Shown: positions 11,485 through 24,966 of the stretch, piece after piece | Layout: each line of letters opens with the position of its first letter | How positions within the stretch are numbered: position 1 is the stretch's first letter | Assembly (NCBI RefSeq): GCF_014191545.1 | Contig: NZ_AP023361.1 | Location: 1-64,000 of the forward strand | Length of the DNA stretch: 64,000 nt | Source: Terrihabitans soli | GTDB lineage: Bacteria > Pseudomonadota > Alphaproteobacteria > Rhizobiales > Methylopilaceae | Reading direction: 5' to 3' | Notes under the pieces: generated by a model | Databases searched by the model: none | The model's input: the letters and a program-made list of their open reading frames with translations, nothing else | What the model was told of the DNA's origin: nothing | Position numbers and translations under genes: made by a program

Positions 11485-13629
11485 TTATTCGGCGGCCGGA
11501 ACGGCTTCCGCGTTCTGCTTCTTTTCGAGGTCTTCGCCGGTTTCCTGATCGACGACCTTCATCGACAGACGCGTCTTGCCGCGATCGTCGAAGCCGAGCA
11601 GCTTGACCTTGACCTTGTCGCCTTCCTTGAGAACGTCCGAGACCTTCTCGATGCGGCGCGGAGCGATCTGCGACACGTGGACGAGACCATCGCGCGCGCC
11701 GAAGAAGTTCACGAAGGCGCCGAAATCGACGACCTTGACGACCGTGCCCTCATAGATCGTGCCGACTTCAGGTTCGGCAACGATCGAGTGGATCCAGTTG
11801 AGCGCGGCCTTGATGGCCTTGCCGTCGGCGGACGCCACCTTCACCGTGCCGTCGTCTTCGACATTGATCTTCGCGCCGGTCTTTTCGACGATTTCACGAA
11901 TGACCTTGCCGCCCGAACCGATCACGTCGCGGATCTTGTCGACCGGAATCTTGATCACTTCGATGCGCGGCGCGAATTCGCCGAGTTCCGGACGGGCTGC
12001 CGTGAGGGCCTTGCCCATTTCGCCGAGAATGTGATTGCGGCCGTCCTTCGCCTGCGCGAGGGCGACCTTCATGATGTTCTCGGTGATGCCGGCGATCTTG
12101 ATGTCCATCTGCAGGGCAGTGATGCCCTCGGTGGTGCCGGCGACCTTGAAGTCCATATCGCCGAGATGATCCTCGTCGCCGAGAATATCCGACAGAACCG
12201 CAAAGCGTTCGCCTTCGAGAATGAGGCCCATCGCAATACCCGCGACCGGACGCTTCAGCGGAACGCCCGCATCCATGGCCGCGAGCGAGGTACCGCAGAC
12301 CGTCGCCATCGAGGACGAGCCGTTCGACTCGGTGATCTCGGAGACAACGCGCAGCGTGTACGGGAACTCGTGGTTCGCCGGCAGCATCGGATGGATGGCG
12401 CGCCAGGCGAGCTTGCCGTGGCCGATTTCGCGGCGGCCGGGCGAACCCATGCGGCCGGTTTCACCGACCGAATAGGGCGGGAAATTATAGTGCAGCATGA
12501 AGGCTTCTTTATACGTGCCTTCGAGCGCGTCGATGAACTGCTCGTCTTCGCCGGTGCCGAGCGTCGCGACAACGAGCGCCTGGGTTTCACCGCGGGTGAA
12601 GAGCGAGGAGCCGTGCGTACGCGGCAGAACGCCGACTTCCGACAGGATCGGACGGACGGTTTTCACGTCGCGGCCGTCGATGCGGATGCCGTCGTCGAGA
12701 ATGTTCCAGCGCACGATCTTGGCTTCGAGATCGTGGAACACCGAACCGACTTTGGTGGCCGGCGGGGCCTTCTCGTCGCCTTCCGGCGAGAGCTTGGCGA
12801 TCACCGCTTCGCGAATTTTGCCGACCGCCGTATAGCGGTCCGTCTTCTTCTGGATCTTGTAGGCTTCGCGCAGATCCTTTTCGGCGATCTTGCGGATATC
12901 GGCCTCAAGTGCCGAATTGTCGACCGCTTCGATATCGCGCGGCTCCTTCGCCGCCTTTTCAGCGAGACGGACGATCGCGTCGATCACCGGCTGGAAGCCT
13001 TTGTGACCGAACATCACGGCGCCGAGCATGACCTCTTCGGAGAGCTCTTTGGCTTCCGACTCGACCATCAGCACCGCGTCCTGCGTACCGGCAACAACGA
13101 GATCGAGTTCCGATTCCTTGATCTTGTCGACCGTCGGGTTGAGCACGTACTCGCCATTGATATAGCCGACGCGGGCGCCACCGATCGGGCCCATGAACGG
13201 CACGCCCGAGATCGTCAGAGCCGCGGACGCCGCAACCATGCCGACGATGTCCGGATCGTTTTCGAGATCGTGCGAGAGAACGGTGACGACGACCTGCGTA
13301 TCGCAGCGCCAGCCGTCGACGAAGAGCGGACGGACCGGACGGTCGATCAGGCGGGAAACCAGCGTTTCCTTTTCGGTCGGACGGCCTTCACGCTTGAAGA
13401 AGCCGCCGGGAATGCGGCCCGCGGCGTAAAAGCGCTCCTGATAATTGACGGTCAGGGGCATGAAATCGACACCGGGCTTCGGCGCCTTGGCGGCGACGAC
13501 GGTGGCGAGAACTGTGGTGTCGCCATAGGTGGCGAGAACGGCGCCATGCGCCTGGCGGGCAACGCGGCCCGTTTCGAGGATGAGCTCGTGCCCACCCCAT
13601 TCAAAAACTTCACGATGAATATCGAACAT
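11485..13629 (-). CDS. pnp: Polynucleotide phosphorylase
   Basis: PNPase is a trimeric 3'-5' phosphorolytic exoribonuclease and degradosome component. The 714-residue protein has two RNase PH domains (the second with the FFRGETQA-like stretch [11 protein letters not shown]), an intervening helical domain, a KH domain ([21 protein letters not shown], about 560-580) and an S1 domain ([20 protein letters not shown]). The C-terminal tail is acidic. It is last in the rimP-to-pnp run. A terminator after rpsO suggests pnp also uses its own promoter in the 155-base gap. Confidence 0.97.
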   Translation of the reverse strand: MFDIHREVFEWGGHELILETGRVARQAHGAVLATYGDTTVLATVVAAKAPKPGVDFMPLTVNYQERFYAAGRIPGGFFKREGRPTEKETLVSRLIDRPVRPLFVDGWRCDTQVVVTVLSHDLENDPDIVGMVAASAALTISGVPFMGPIGGARVGYINGEYVLNPTVDKIKESELDLVVAGTQDAVLMVESEAKELSEEVMLGAVMFGHKGFQPVIDAIVRLAEKAAKEPRDIEAVDNSALEADIRKIAEKDLREAYKIQKKTDRYTAVGKIREAVIAKLSPEGDEKAPPATKVGSVFHDLEAKIVRWNILDDGIRIDGRDVKTVRPILSEVGVLPRTHGSSLFTRGETQALVVATLGTGEDEQFIDALEGTYKEAFMLHYNFPPYSVGETGRMGSPGRREIGHGKLAWRAIHPMLPANHEFPYTLRVVSEITESNGSSSMATVCGTSLAAMDAGVPLKRPVAGIAMGLILEGERFAVLSDILGDEDHLGDMDFKVAGTTEGITALQMDIKIAGITENIMKVALAQAKDGRNHILGEMGKALTAARPELGEFAPRIEVIKIPVDKIRDVIGSGGKVIREIVEKTGAKINVEDDGTVKVASADGKAIKAALNWIHSIVAEPEVGTIYEGTVVKVVDFGAFVNFFGARDGLVHVSQIAPRRIEKVSDVLKEGDKVKVKLLGFDDRGKTRLSMKVVDQETGEDLEKKQNAEAVPAAE

Positions 13630-13784
13630 ATGTGTCTTCTCACGGTCTGCGGCGATGCGGGCCGGACCACGAGCAGAATGGCGAGAAGCTCCTCAATGGA
13701 AGCGTCCGGCGATCCTGCCCGCGAACTCGATTGGCTCCGCATCACCTCGGATTGAGCGCGGCATCCTCATGAGGCCGCACCATG

Positions 13785-13813
13785 CAAAACGGCGCGCCGC
13801 GGGGGCGCGCCGT
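13785..13813 (-). terminator. Intrinsic terminator after rpsO
   Basis: On the minus strand ACGGCGCGCC (13813 to 13804) pairs with GGCGCGCCGT (13798 to 13789) around a 5-base loop, followed by TTTT (13788-13785 region). It lies 8 bases after the rpsO stop. It probably separates most rpsO transcripts from pnp; some read-through would explain a conserved rpsO-pnp pair. Confidence 0.8.
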
Positions 13814-13820
13814 ACATAAA

Positions 13821-14090
13821 TCAGCGGCGGATATTCAGCCGCTTGATGAGCTCTTCGTAGCGGCTCGTATCCTTCGACTTCACATAGTCGAGCAGCGAGC
13901 GGCGCTGGCTCACGAGCTTCAGAAGGCCGCGACGCGAATGATTGTCCTTCGCGTGTCCCTTGAAGTGCTCAGTGAGATTGTTGATGCGTTCCGTCAGGAT
14001 CGCGACCTGCACCTCCGGCGAACCCGTGTCGCCGGCTTTGGTGGCATATTCCTTCACGAGCGCCTGTTTGCGCTCTGCAGCAATCGACAT
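13821..14090 (-). CDS. rpsO: 30S ribosomal protein S15
   Basis: S15 is a primary 16S rRNA-binding protein of the small-subunit platform. The 89-residue length is exact for the family and the diagnostic motif [23 protein letters not shown] is split across about 50-72. It lies between truB and pnp, the usual order. An intrinsic terminator follows immediately. Confidence 0.97.
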   Translation of the reverse strand: MSIAAERKQALVKEYATKAGDTGSPEVQVAILTERINNLTEHFKGHAKDNHSRRGLLKLVSQRRSLLDYVKSKDTSRYEELIKRLNIRR

Positions 14091-14144
14091 CGGGTATCCT
14101 TTCTTGGCGACCGGCGTCAGCCGGCAGCGGTTGGTGTCCCAGGC

Positions 14145-15092
14145 TCAGCCCGGAAGATGGAACACGCGTTTGGGATGAACTTCGCCGCCTTCAGCCTCCG
14201 CCAGAGCGACAAGCGCACCCTGGGCGGTCACGTAACAAGTGCCTGAAAGCAGCGGCGCATCGCGTCCGCGCAACAAAACGGCCTGACCTCGTCTGAGGCG
14301 GGCCGCATCCGACCCGTTCACGGCCAGCGCCGGGATGTCGTCCAGCGCGGTCTCAACGGGAAGGAGGTGGTCTGCAAGGTTGCCCTCGCCGGGGGGACAT
14401 AACCCCAGGCGCTCGATTTCGTCCAGCGAAATAAGATCAGCTTCCTCAAAGGGGCCGACCTGGACGCGCCGGAGCGCCGAGACATGGCCGAAACAGCCGA
14501 GCGCCCGGCCCATATCGCGGGCCAGGGCGCGGACATAGGCCCCCTTGCCGGTTTCGGTTTCGAAGGTGGCGAAATCGTCAGTTTTCTCAACAAGTTCAAG
14601 GCGATGGACCGCGATCTCGCGCGCCTCGAGATTGACCTCTTCACCCTCGCGGGCAAGGTCATAGGCCCGCTCGCCGTCGATCTTGATGGCCGAGAAGCGG
14701 GGCGGGGTCTGGAGGATGTTTCCCGTGAAACCGGGCAGAACGGCCCGGATTTCGGCCTCGGAGGGCCGCTGGGGGGAGGTCTCTCCGGGGTGGCCCTCGC
14801 TGTCGTCGGTATCGGTCTCGATGCCCCAGGCCACGGTGAACCGGTAGATTTTCCGTCCGTCCATGGCGAAGGGGACGGTCTTGGTGGCCTCCCCGAAAGC
14901 AATCGGCAGGCAGCCCGTCGCCAGCGGATCGAGGGTGCCGGCATGGCCGGCCTTCTTGGCGCCAAACGCGCGTTTGACCCGTGCCAGAGCATGGGTCGAG
15001 GTCATGCCGGTCGGCTTGTCGAGGACAAGCCAGCCATGGACGTCGATCTTCTTGCGCTTGGGCTGAGCCGGAGACTGTGCGGGCGCGTTCAT
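14145..15092 (-). CDS. truB: tRNA pseudouridine(55) synthase TruB
   Basis: TruB makes pseudouridine 55 in the T-loop of tRNAs. The 315-residue protein has motif I GWLVLDKPTGMTS, the catalytic Asp in GHAGTLDPLATG (about 56), and later YDLAREGEEV and YVRALARDMG. The N-terminal Ala/Pro/Lys-rich 15 residues precede the fold. Its start overlaps the rbfA stop by 4 bases, so the two are translationally coupled. Confidence 0.95.
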   Translation of the reverse strand: MNAPAQSPAQPKRKKIDVHGWLVLDKPTGMTSTHALARVKRAFGAKKAGHAGTLDPLATGCLPIAFGEATKTVPFAMDGRKIYRFTVAWGIETDTDDSEGHPGETSPQRPSEAEIRAVLPGFTGNILQTPPRFSAIKIDGERAYDLAREGEEVNLEAREIAVHRLELVEKTDDFATFETETGKGAYVRALARDMGRALGCFGHVSALRRVQVGPFEEADLISLDEIERLGLCPPGEGNLADHLLPVETALDDIPALAVNGSDAARLRRGQAVLLRGRDAPLLSGTCYVTAQGALVALAEAEGGEVHPKRVFHLPG

Positions 15093-15496
15093 TCCTCGCC
15101 CTCCCTCTTGCTCTCGACATCGCGGCGCACTTCCGGCCGGTCGAGCAGCGCATCCATCTTGGCGCCGATATCGAAGCTGGTATCGACCATGAAGCGCAGA
15201 TCGGGCACCGAACGCAGCTCGACCCGTTTGCCGAGCGCGCCGCGCAGGAATGCTTTGTTCTTGGCGAGCGCTTTCACGATCTTGTCGGCATCCTTGCCTC
15301 CGAGCGGCATGACATAGGCCGTCGCAAGCTTCAGGTCCGGCGACATCTTCACTTCGGGGATCGTAATGACGGCCTTGCCGAGCGCGGGGTCCGGAATCTC
15401 GCCGCGCTGCAGAATTTCAGCGAGCGCATGGCGCACGAGTTCGCCGACGCGCAATTGCCGCTGGGACGGGCCCGCGGGCTGAGCTTTCTTGATCAT
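15089..15496 (-). CDS. rbfA: 30S ribosome-binding factor RbfA
   Basis: RbfA is a KH-fold protein that helps mature the 16S rRNA 5' end and aids cold adaptation. The 135-residue product shows SQRQLRVGELVRHALAEIL at the N-terminus and PDLRFMVDTSFDIGAKMDALL, both family hallmarks. It lies 64 bases downstream of infB and overlaps truB by 4 bases, in the conserved infB-rbfA-truB order. Confidence 0.94.
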   Translation of the reverse strand: MIKKAQPAGPSQRQLRVGELVRHALAEILQRGEIPDPALGKAVITIPEVKMSPDLKLATAYVMPLGGKDADKIVKALAKNKAFLRGALGKRVELRSVPDLRFMVDTSFDIGAKMDALLDRPEVRRDVESKREGEE

Positions 15497-15560
15497 GTTT
15501 TTCTAACCTCGAACCGTATGGACGCCGCGGAATTGGACCGCGACGCCCTCGTTCGTCACA

Positions 15561-18148
<2,588 letters not shown>

Positions 18149-18152
<4 letters not shown>

Positions 18153-18790
18153 TCCTGATCCGTTTCTGCGGGTTGCCCCGTATCGCCGTCCCTATAGCGC
18201 GCAAGCTGAAGCGCCCGCGCGATAAAAGCGTCGCTCACGGGGTCCGCGAGCAGCGCTGCATGTACCACATTCTCGCGGCCCAAGGCCAAATCCAATTGCC
18301 GCGAGGAAAAAAGGCTCAAGACCCTCACCTCGCCGCCGCCCGTGCCGCGCCTGGCCGCCTGGGCCAGTTTGCGCTTTCCGTCCTCGGCGGCATCGCCCGC
18401 ATGGAGCACCAGAGCCGCCTCATTCCGGTCGAGCGCCGTCTCAACCTTGCCGAACCCGGTCACGACCCGCCCGGCCTTATTGGCCAGGGAAAGCATGTCG
18501 AGCGCCGAGCGCTCGAGAAGGGCCTCGACCTCGGCGGCAAGATCCGCCGAAACCCGGCTCTCCGCCTTGAAGCCGCGGGCAAAAACCTTTTTCGCCACAG
18601 CCGCGCCGACAGACCCGGCCCGGGCCTCGACCCAGACGCCGCGGCCCGGCAGCCGCCGCTTCAGATCGGGAACCACCGCCCCGTCCGGCGCCCGGACAAA
18701 GCGGATAAGCTCCTCGACCGGATGGACCTTACGGCTTACCGCACAGCTGCGGGACGCGGCCCGCCGGTCGTCCTTCTCGTCCTCGCTCAG
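18149..18790 (-). CDS. ylxR: YlxR/DUF448 RNA-binding protein with L7Ae-like domain, apparent CTG start
   Basis: YlxR-family proteins bind RNA and sit between nusA and infB. The first canonical start in frame is a GTG at 18676, but it falls inside the YlxR fold. The frame upstream encodes the expected N-terminal half ([18 protein letters not shown]). Its only plausible initiator is CTG at 18790-18788, whose last bases form part of the nusA stop (CTGA). A strong GAGGAGGAGG ribosome site lies 7 bases before it. This gives 213 residues: YlxR domain (about 10-90), then an L7Ae/L30e-like domain ([16 protein letters not shown]) and a charged tail. The stop overlaps the infB start by 4 bases. Confidence 0.85.
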
Positions 18791-20382
18791 GCCGAAGCCT
18801 CCTCCTCGACGGGCTCTTCAGTTTCCGCCTGAGGCAGCTCGTCGATCCAGCCGGCCTTGAGGCGCGCCTGCATGATGAGAGCCTCGGCTTCTTCCTTGGA
18901 GACCGAGAAGCCTTCGAGGGCGCCGGGGAAACGCTTGGTTTCGTTGTCCTGGCGCTCGGTCCAGCCGAGAAGGTCGTCCGTCGCGGAGCCCGCGAGGTCT
19001 TCCACCGATTTGATGTCGTTTTCGCCAAAAGCAACCAGCATCGCGGTCGTGACGCCCGGAATGTCCTTCAGCTCGTCGGCGACGCCGAGTTCCTTGCGGC
19101 GATCGTCCTGCTCCGCTTCGAGGCGGGCCAGCGTCTCGCGCGCGCGGTTCTGGATTTCCGTCGCGGTGTCTTCGTCGAAGCCCTGTATGGACGCGATTTC
19201 GCCGATATCGACAAAGGCGATTTCCTCGACCGTGCCGAAGCCCTCAGCCGCGAGCAGCTGACCGACAACCTCGTCGACATCGAGCGCTTCCATGAAGCGC
19301 TGAGTGCGTTCGTTGAATTCTTTCTGGCGGCGCTCGGATTCTTCGGCTTCCGTCAGGATGTCGATATCCCAGCCGGTGAGCTGCGAAGCCAGACGCACAT
19401 TCTGGCCGCGGCGGCCGATGGCCAGCGACAGCTGGTCATCCGGAACGACGACTTCGATCTTGCCCGAATCCTCATCGAGCACGACCTTGACGACTTCCGC
19501 CGGCTGCAGCGCGTTGACGATGAACGTCGCCTCGTCCTGCGACCACGGAATGATGTCGATCTTTTCGCCCTGCAATTCGTTCACCACGGCCTGCACGCGC
19601 GAACCGCGCATACCGACGCAGGCGCCGACGGGATCGATCGATGAGTCACGCGAGATAACGCCGATCTTGGCGCGCGAACCCGGATCGCGGGCAACCGCCT
19701 TCACTTCGATGATGCCGTCGTAGATTTCCGGCACTTCCTGAGCGAACAGCTTCGCCATGAACTGCGGATGCGTGCGCGACAGGAAAATCTGCGGGCCGCG
19801 CGGCTCCGAGCGCACATCGTAGACATAAGCGCGGATGCGGTCGCCGGGGCGGAACATTTCGCGCGGCAGAAGTTCGTCGCGGCGGACAATCGCTTCGCCG
19901 CGGCCGAGATCGACGATCACATTGCCGTATTCGACGCGCTTGACGACGCCGTTGACGATATCGCCGATGCGGTCCTTGTATTCGAGGTACATACGCTCGC
20001 GTTCGGCTTCGCGCACTTTCTGCACGATGACCTGTTTCGCCGACTGCGCGGCGATGCGGCCGAAATCGAACGGCGGCAGCGTCTCGGAAATGTAATCGCC
20101 GGGCTGTGCCGCGGGATTGCGCTGGCGGGCCTCTTCGAGCGCGATGTCGGTCGAGGTGTTCTCGACCTTTTCGACGACATGCAGAAGGCGCGACAGGCGG
20201 ATTTCGCCGGTCTTCGGGTGGATCTCGGCGCGCACTTCCGTCTCGGCGCCGTAGCGGGCGCGCGCGGCTTTGGCGATCGCGTCCTCCATAGCGGCCAGCA
20301 CGATCTGCCGGTCGATCACTTTTTCCCGCGCAACCGCATCGGCGATCTGCAGAAGCTCCAGACGATTGGCGCTAACGGCCAT
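18787..20382 (-). CDS. nusA: Transcription termination/antitermination factor NusA
   Basis: NusA binds RNA polymerase and modulates pausing, termination and antitermination. The 531-residue protein has the N-terminal polymerase-binding domain, an S1 domain ([20 protein letters not shown]), KH domains ([42 protein letters not shown]) and a C-terminal helix-hairpin region ([16 protein letters not shown]) with an acidic tail ending VEEEASA. The tail codons double as the ylxR ribosome-binding site. It follows rimP by 3 bases. Confidence 0.96.
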   Translation of the reverse strand: MAVSANRLELLQIADAVAREKVIDRQIVLAAMEDAIAKAARARYGAETEVRAEIHPKTGEIRLSRLLHVVEKVENTSTDIALEEARQRNPAAQPGDYISETLPPFDFGRIAAQSAKQVIVQKVREAERERMYLEYKDRIGDIVNGVVKRVEYGNVIVDLGRGEAIVRRDELLPREMFRPGDRIRAYVYDVRSEPRGPQIFLSRTHPQFMAKLFAQEVPEIYDGIIEVKAVARDPGSRAKIGVISRDSSIDPVGACVGMRGSRVQAVVNELQGEKIDIIPWSQDEATFIVNALQPAEVVKVVLDEDSGKIEVVVPDDQLSLAIGRRGQNVRLASQLTGWDIDILTEAEESERRQKEFNERTQRFMEALDVDEVVGQLLAAEGFGTVEEIAFVDIGEIASIQGFDEDTATEIQNRARETLARLEAEQDDRRKELGVADELKDIPGVTTAMLVAFGENDIKSVEDLAGSATDDLLGWTERQDNETKRFPGALEGFSVSKEEAEALIMQARLKAGWIDELPQAETEEPVEEEASA

Positions 20383-20385
20383 GTT

Positions 20386-21015
20386 CTATCTCCGTCCCTT
20401 GCGTTGGACCGGCTCCTCGAGCGCGTCCACGTCCATTTCAAGTCCATCCTGAGCCGCTTCGCGTCCGGCAGCCTTGCCGCGCTTCAGCGTCTCTTCGATC
20501 AATGCATCGGTCAGAACGAGCCGCGCCTCGGCCATATCGGCCACCGGCAGAAGCACGGTCTTTTCCTCGCCCTCTTTCACATCGTCGCGCTCAAGCTTAG
20601 CGTTTTCACCTTCGATGCCGAGCAGCGTGCCGCGGAATTTCTTGCGGTTGTAAATCAGCGTTTCCATTTCGATCTTGGCGACATGGCCTGCCCAGCGCGT
20701 GAAGTCTTCGAGCCGCACCAGCGGCCGGTCGATGCCGGGTGAGGACATTTCGAGATAGTAGGCGCGCTCGATTGGGTCCTCGACATCGAGCACCGGCGAG
20801 ATCGCCTTGGAGCACTCTTCGCAGTCCTCGACATTCATCGTGCCGTCCGGACGCTCGGCCATGATCTGGACCGTGCAGCCGTTCTGCGACGTCACCTTGA
20901 CCCGCACCAGGCGATAACCGAGATCGCCGAGGATCGGCTCGACGATATGAGCGACGCGCGCGGCCACACCGGTTTCCCGGATCAGGCGGTCGTCGGCTGC
21001 GGTTTCATTCGCCAT
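20386..21015 (-). CDS. rimP: Ribosome maturation factor RimP
   Basis: RimP assists late 30S assembly. From the ATG at 21015 the product is 209 residues: an N-terminal alpha/beta domain ([52 protein letters not shown]) and a C-terminal SH3-like domain ([15 protein letters not shown]), then an acidic extension. An earlier in-frame ATG at 21075 was not chosen because its extra 20 codons run through a terminator-like hairpin. It is the first gene of the nusA-infB operon. Confidence 0.93.
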   Translation of the reverse strand: MANETAADDRLIRETGVAARVAHIVEPILGDLGYRLVRVKVTSQNGCTVQIMAERPDGTMNVEDCEECSKAISPVLDVEDPIERAYYLEMSSPGIDRPLVRLEDFTRWAGHVAKIEMETLIYNRKKFRGTLLGIEGENAKLERDDVKEGEEKTVLLPVADMAEARLVLTDALIEETLKRGKAAGREAAQDGLEMDVDALEEPVQRKGRR

Positions 21016-21028
21016 AGGCACCAAATGC

Positions 21029-21059
21029 GAAAAGAGCGGGCCCCCGGAGGAACCCACTC
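21029..21059 (-). promoter_or_regulatory. Attenuator-like hairpin in the rimP-nusA operon leader
   Basis: In the minus-strand transcript GAGTGGGTTCC (21059 to 21049) can pair over 11 positions (3 as G-U) with GGGGCCCGCTC (21044 to 21034) around a 4-base loop, followed by TTTT. It has the form of an intrinsic terminator, but lies between the operon promoter and the rimP start, 14 bases from the ATG. Since the operon encodes NusA, feedback through termination is plausible; this is inference. Confidence 0.55.
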
Positions 21060-21093
21060 TCATGAAGACAGTCATGAGATGGAAGTTGAGTTC

Positions 21094-21122
21094 TATATAG
21101 AGAAACCGCCCTGAAGAGGCAA
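21094..21122 (-). promoter_or_regulatory. Putative sigma-70-type promoter of the rimP operon
   Basis: On the minus strand TTGCCT (21122 to 21117) and TATATA (21099 to 21094) are separated by 17 bases, close to the sigma-70 consensus. It lies just after the Mop-domain gene stop and about 80 bases upstream of rimP, in the right place for the operon's main promoter. Confidence 0.55.
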
Positions 21123-21132
21123 GGCGCGGGGT

Positions 21133-21342
21133 CTAGTCGACCCCGACCATGACATCGGAAGCCTTGATGATGGCTACCGCTTTCTGACCTTTTTTGAGTC
21201 CCAGCTCATCGACCGCTTCATTTGTGATGGATGCGGTAACCATCTGGCCGCCGCCGATATCGATCCGCACATGAGAGGTCGTCGCTCCTTTGATGACCTC
21301 GGTCACCGTGCCCTTGATCTGGTTTCTGGCGCTGATTTTCAT
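21133..21342 (-). CDS. Mop-domain (molbindin-like) protein
   Basis: A 69-residue protein made of one Mop/TOBE domain: KISARNQIKGTVTEVIKGATTSHVRIDIGG then VTASITNEAVDELGLKKGQKAVAIIKASDVM. Such small domains form hexameric rings that bind molybdate or tungstate and buffer it in the cytoplasm. No other molybdate gene is nearby, so the link to molybdenum use is family knowledge only. It lies upstream of the rimP operon promoter and is divergent from the EamA transporter gene. Confidence 0.88.
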   Translation of the reverse strand: MKISARNQIKGTVTEVIKGATTSHVRIDIGGGQMVTASITNEAVDELGLKKGQKAVAIIKASDVMVGVD

Positions 21343-21460
21343 GGCTTTTTCCTCTTCCTGGGCATTTGGGCATTCCTGCTCCCCACCCCGGAAACTAGTA
21401 TCCTGCCCGCCGGGCGGCTAGGTTCCCGGCCCCTTTCCTCATTCCCCGTCCCCCATCTTC

Positions 21461-22384
21461 ATGCTCTCCCGCTGGCGCATGCCGGTCCTCAGCCGGCAGG
21501 AACTCGTTCTCGTCCTGATCACCATGATCTGGGGCGCGACCTTTCTTACCGTCCAACTGGCCATGCAGGTCTCCGGCCCGTTTTTCTTCGTCGGGGTGCG
21601 CTTCACCTTTGCCGGGCTTCTTTTGATGGCGGTCTTTGCGCCCCTGATGCGCGGGCTGACGCGGACCGAGCTTTTCGGCGGCATCGCCATCGGCGCCAGC
21701 CTCTTCCTCGGCTATTTCCTCCAGACTTACGGCCTTCAAACCATTTCGAGCTCGAAATCGGCTTTCATCACCGCACTTTACGTGCCGCTTGTGCCGCTCC
21801 TGCAATGGCTGGTGCTGCGCCGTCCGCCGGGCCTCTTCAGCTGGATCGGCATTGCGCTCGCTTTTACCGGGCTTGTGCTTCTCGCCGGTCCCGACGCGGG
21901 GCCGATCGCCTTCGAAGCCGGCGAGATCGCGACCGTTCTCTGCGCCGTCGCCGTTGCCGGGGAAATTATCCTCATCAGCCATTTTGCCGGACGGGTCGAC
22001 AGCCGCCGCGTCACCGCGGTTCAGCTTCTTGCAGCCGGTCTGTTTTCCTTTGCGCTGATGCCGGTCGCGGGCGAGCCGGTTCCGGAATTTTCCTGGTTCC
22101 TGGCGGCCAGCGCGCTTGGACTTGGCCTTGCCAGCGCGGGAATCCAGTTTGCGATGAACTGGGCGCAGAAATCCGTCTCGCCGACGCGTGCGACTTTGAT
22201 CTATGCAGGCGAGCCCGTCTGGGCGGGTATTGTCGGACGCATCGCCGGAGACCGGCTGCCGGCGCCGGCCCTGTTCGGCGCGGCGCTCATTCTCGCCGGT
22301 GTCATCGTCAGCGAACTGCGCTTCGGCAAGTCTCGCTCACCCGTCGAAGAAATTGACGACGGCATTTCGAAGGGACATCCCTAG
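21461..22384 (+). CDS. EamA/DMT-family transporter
   Basis: A 307-residue inner-membrane protein of the drug/metabolite transporter superfamily, with about ten hydrophobic segments in two EamA repeats. The first has the typical MIWGATFLTVQLAM and the second ends PVWAGIVGRIAGDRLPAPALFGAALILAGV. Substrate unknown; relatives export amino acids or metabolites. The C-terminus is short and charged (cytosolic). It is followed after 3 bases by the histidine-phosphatase-like gene, so the two are probably co-transcribed. Confidence 0.88.
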   Translation: MLSRWRMPVLSRQELVLVLITMIWGATFLTVQLAMQVSGPFFFVGVRFTFAGLLLMAVFAPLMRGLTRTELFGGIAIGASLFLGYFLQTYGLQTISSSKSAFITALYVPLVPLLQWLVLRRPPGLFSWIGIALAFTGLVLLAGPDAGPIAFEAGEIATVLCAVAVAGEIILISHFAGRVDSRRVTAVQLLAAGLFSFALMPVAGEPVPEFSWFLAASALGLGLASAGIQFAMNWAQKSVSPTRATLIYAGEPVWAGIVGRIAGDRLPAPALFGAALILAGVIVSELRFGKSRSPVEEIDDGISKGHP

Positions 22385-22387
22385 ACC

Positions 22388-22924
22388 ATGCGCGCACTTT
22401 CAACGCTCAGCGCGGCGCTCGCCGCCCTCCTTCTCGCGTCCGTAGCAGCCGAAGCCGGGCCGAAAAACGCGACGGTCATGATCATCCGCCATGCCGAGGA
22501 CGCGGACAGCGGACCTGGAATCAGCGCGGCAGGACAAGCGCGTGCGCAATCTTATGCCGGCCGTGGCTGGCCGGGCGGACGGCCGAGCCTTCTCATCGCG
22601 GCTTCCGATTCCAAAAAAAGCCAGCGCCCGCGCCTGACGCTTCTGCCTTTGAGCCGCGCCATCGGCATTCCGGTCAATGCCGGCTTCAACGATGAAAATC
22701 CCAATGGCGTCGCGCGCTATCTGTCGAATGCCGGCGCGGGCAAAACGACGCTGATCGCCTGGCGCCGCGAAGAGATGCCGCAACTGATCTCGGCGCTCGG
22801 CGGCAATCCCTCATCCTTCCTGCCGGGCGGCGGCTGGCCGAAGGGCGTGCACAATTGGACGGTCGTTCTGAAATTCGATGCGAGCGGCAATGTCGTTCCC
22901 GGCGAAAGCCGTCTCGTCCGCTAG
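22388..22924 (+). CDS. Exported histidine-phosphatase-superfamily protein
   Basis: The 178-residue product begins with a signal peptide (hydrophobic stretch about 8-20, likely cleavage after AEA). It continues with MIIRHAEDADSG, the RHxE-type phosphohistidine motif of the phosphoglycerate-mutase-like branch. A second motif, KTTLIAWRREEMPQLI, suits the usual C-terminal half, where a catalytic His is often found; here that position reads AWRRE, so catalytic competence is uncertain. Probably periplasmic. It follows the EamA gene by 3 bases and converges on trmB. Confidence 0.72.
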   Translation: MRALSTLSAALAALLLASVAAEAGPKNATVMIIRHAEDADSGPGISAAGQARAQSYAGRGWPGGRPSLLIAASDSKKSQRPRLTLLPLSRAIGIPVNAGFNDENPNGVARYLSNAGAGKTTLIAWRREEMPQLISALGGNPSSFLPGGGWPKGVHNWTVVLKFDASGNVVPGESRLVR

Positions 22925-22936
22925 TCGTCCCGAGCG

Positions 22937-23638
22937 TCAGATTTTCCTGAAGATCAGATAGGCCGGCGTGCGGGTTTCGCGGATCGCTTTCGCCTCATAG
23001 CGCGTGCCCGGCCAACCGGCCCAGGCCACACGCCAGTCATCGGCCTTTTCCGCCGTCCACTGCAAAGCGGGCTGCGCCCTGACATGGGCGAGCGTCCATT
23101 CGACATAGCTTTCAATATCGCTGGCGAAGCGGAACTCGCCGCCACTCTTCAGCGCACGAACAATCTTTTTGAGATTCTCCGGCGAGACGAAGCGGCGTTT
23201 GAACTGGCGCTTTTTCGGCCAGGGATCGGGATAGAGAAGATCGACGCGCGAAAGGCATCCGGGCGGCAGCCAGTCGAGCAAAAGCGCCGCGTCATTGTCG
23301 AACAGACGGATGTTCGGAATCTTCCGCTCGTCGATCCCTGCCAGCGCTTTCGCCATGCCGTTCAAAAACGGCTCAACGCCGATGAAACCGGTTTTCGGAT
23401 TTTGCTCGGCTTCGTGCAGGAGATGCTCGCCGCCGCCGAAGCCGATCTCCAGCCTGAACTCATCGACCGGCGCGCCGAACAGAGTGCGCAGATCGTCCGG
23501 CGCCGGAGTTGTCAGATCGATCTTAAGGCGCGGCAGCAAAGTGTCGAACCGCTCCGCCTGACCGGCGCGCAGCGGCTTGCCTTTGCGGCGCCCATAAAGA
23601 GCGCCGCGCCTGCGGTGTTCCTGATCGATATCGGACAT
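22937..23638 (-). CDS. trmB: tRNA (guanine-N7-)-methyltransferase TrmB
   Basis: TrmB methylates G46 in the variable loop of tRNAs using S-adenosylmethionine. The 233-residue protein has the SAM-binding motif [10 protein letters not shown] (about 62-71), the family signature [17 protein letters not shown] and a C-terminal TRYEAKA. It is downstream of metK, which makes the SAM it uses, separated by a palindromic repeat element. The N-terminus carries the basic [11 protein letters not shown] stretch. Confidence 0.95.
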   Translation of the reverse strand: MSDIDQEHRRRGALYGRRKGKPLRAGQAERFDTLLPRLKIDLTTPAPDDLRTLFGAPVDEFRLEIGFGGGEHLLHEAEQNPKTGFIGVEPFLNGMAKALAGIDERKIPNIRLFDNDAALLLDWLPPGCLSRVDLLYPDPWPKKRQFKRRFVSPENLKKIVRALKSGGEFRFASDIESYVEWTLAHVRAQPALQWTAEKADDWRVAWAGWPGTRYEAKAIRETRTPAYLIFRKI

Positions 23639-23682
23639 TGCTGGTCTCTATTCCAAAACGGGGAGAACAGAGAGGGCTCTCT

Positions 23683-23783
23683 CCCTCTCCCCGCCTGCGG
23701 GGAGAGGGTCGGGGTGAGGGGCAAGAATGCGCCCCTCATCCGGCGGCTTCGCCGCTCGACTTCTCCCCGCTTGCGGGGAGAAG
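23683..23783. repeat. Rhizobial-type intergenic palindromic repeat
   Basis: This is a compound palindromic element between trmB and metK. Stem 1 is CCCTCTCCCCGC (23683-23694) with GCGGGGAGAGGG (23697-23708). A middle CGGCG/CGCCG stem lies at about 23741-23754. Stem 2 is CTTCTCCCCGC (23760-23770) with GCGGGGAGAAG (23773-23783). The look (GCGGGGAGA arms, CCCTCATCC, CGGCTTCGCCG) matches dispersed intergenic mosaic elements common in Hyphomicrobiales; the exact family needs a search. The distal stem may also end metK transcription. Confidence 0.75.
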
Positions 23784-23787
23784 TGAA

Positions 23788-24966
<1,179 letters not shown>

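Noticed and set aside
11677-13755. 692-codon open frame opposite pnp
   Set aside because: The PNPase reading on the minus strand is certain; the plus-strand frame is a shadow.
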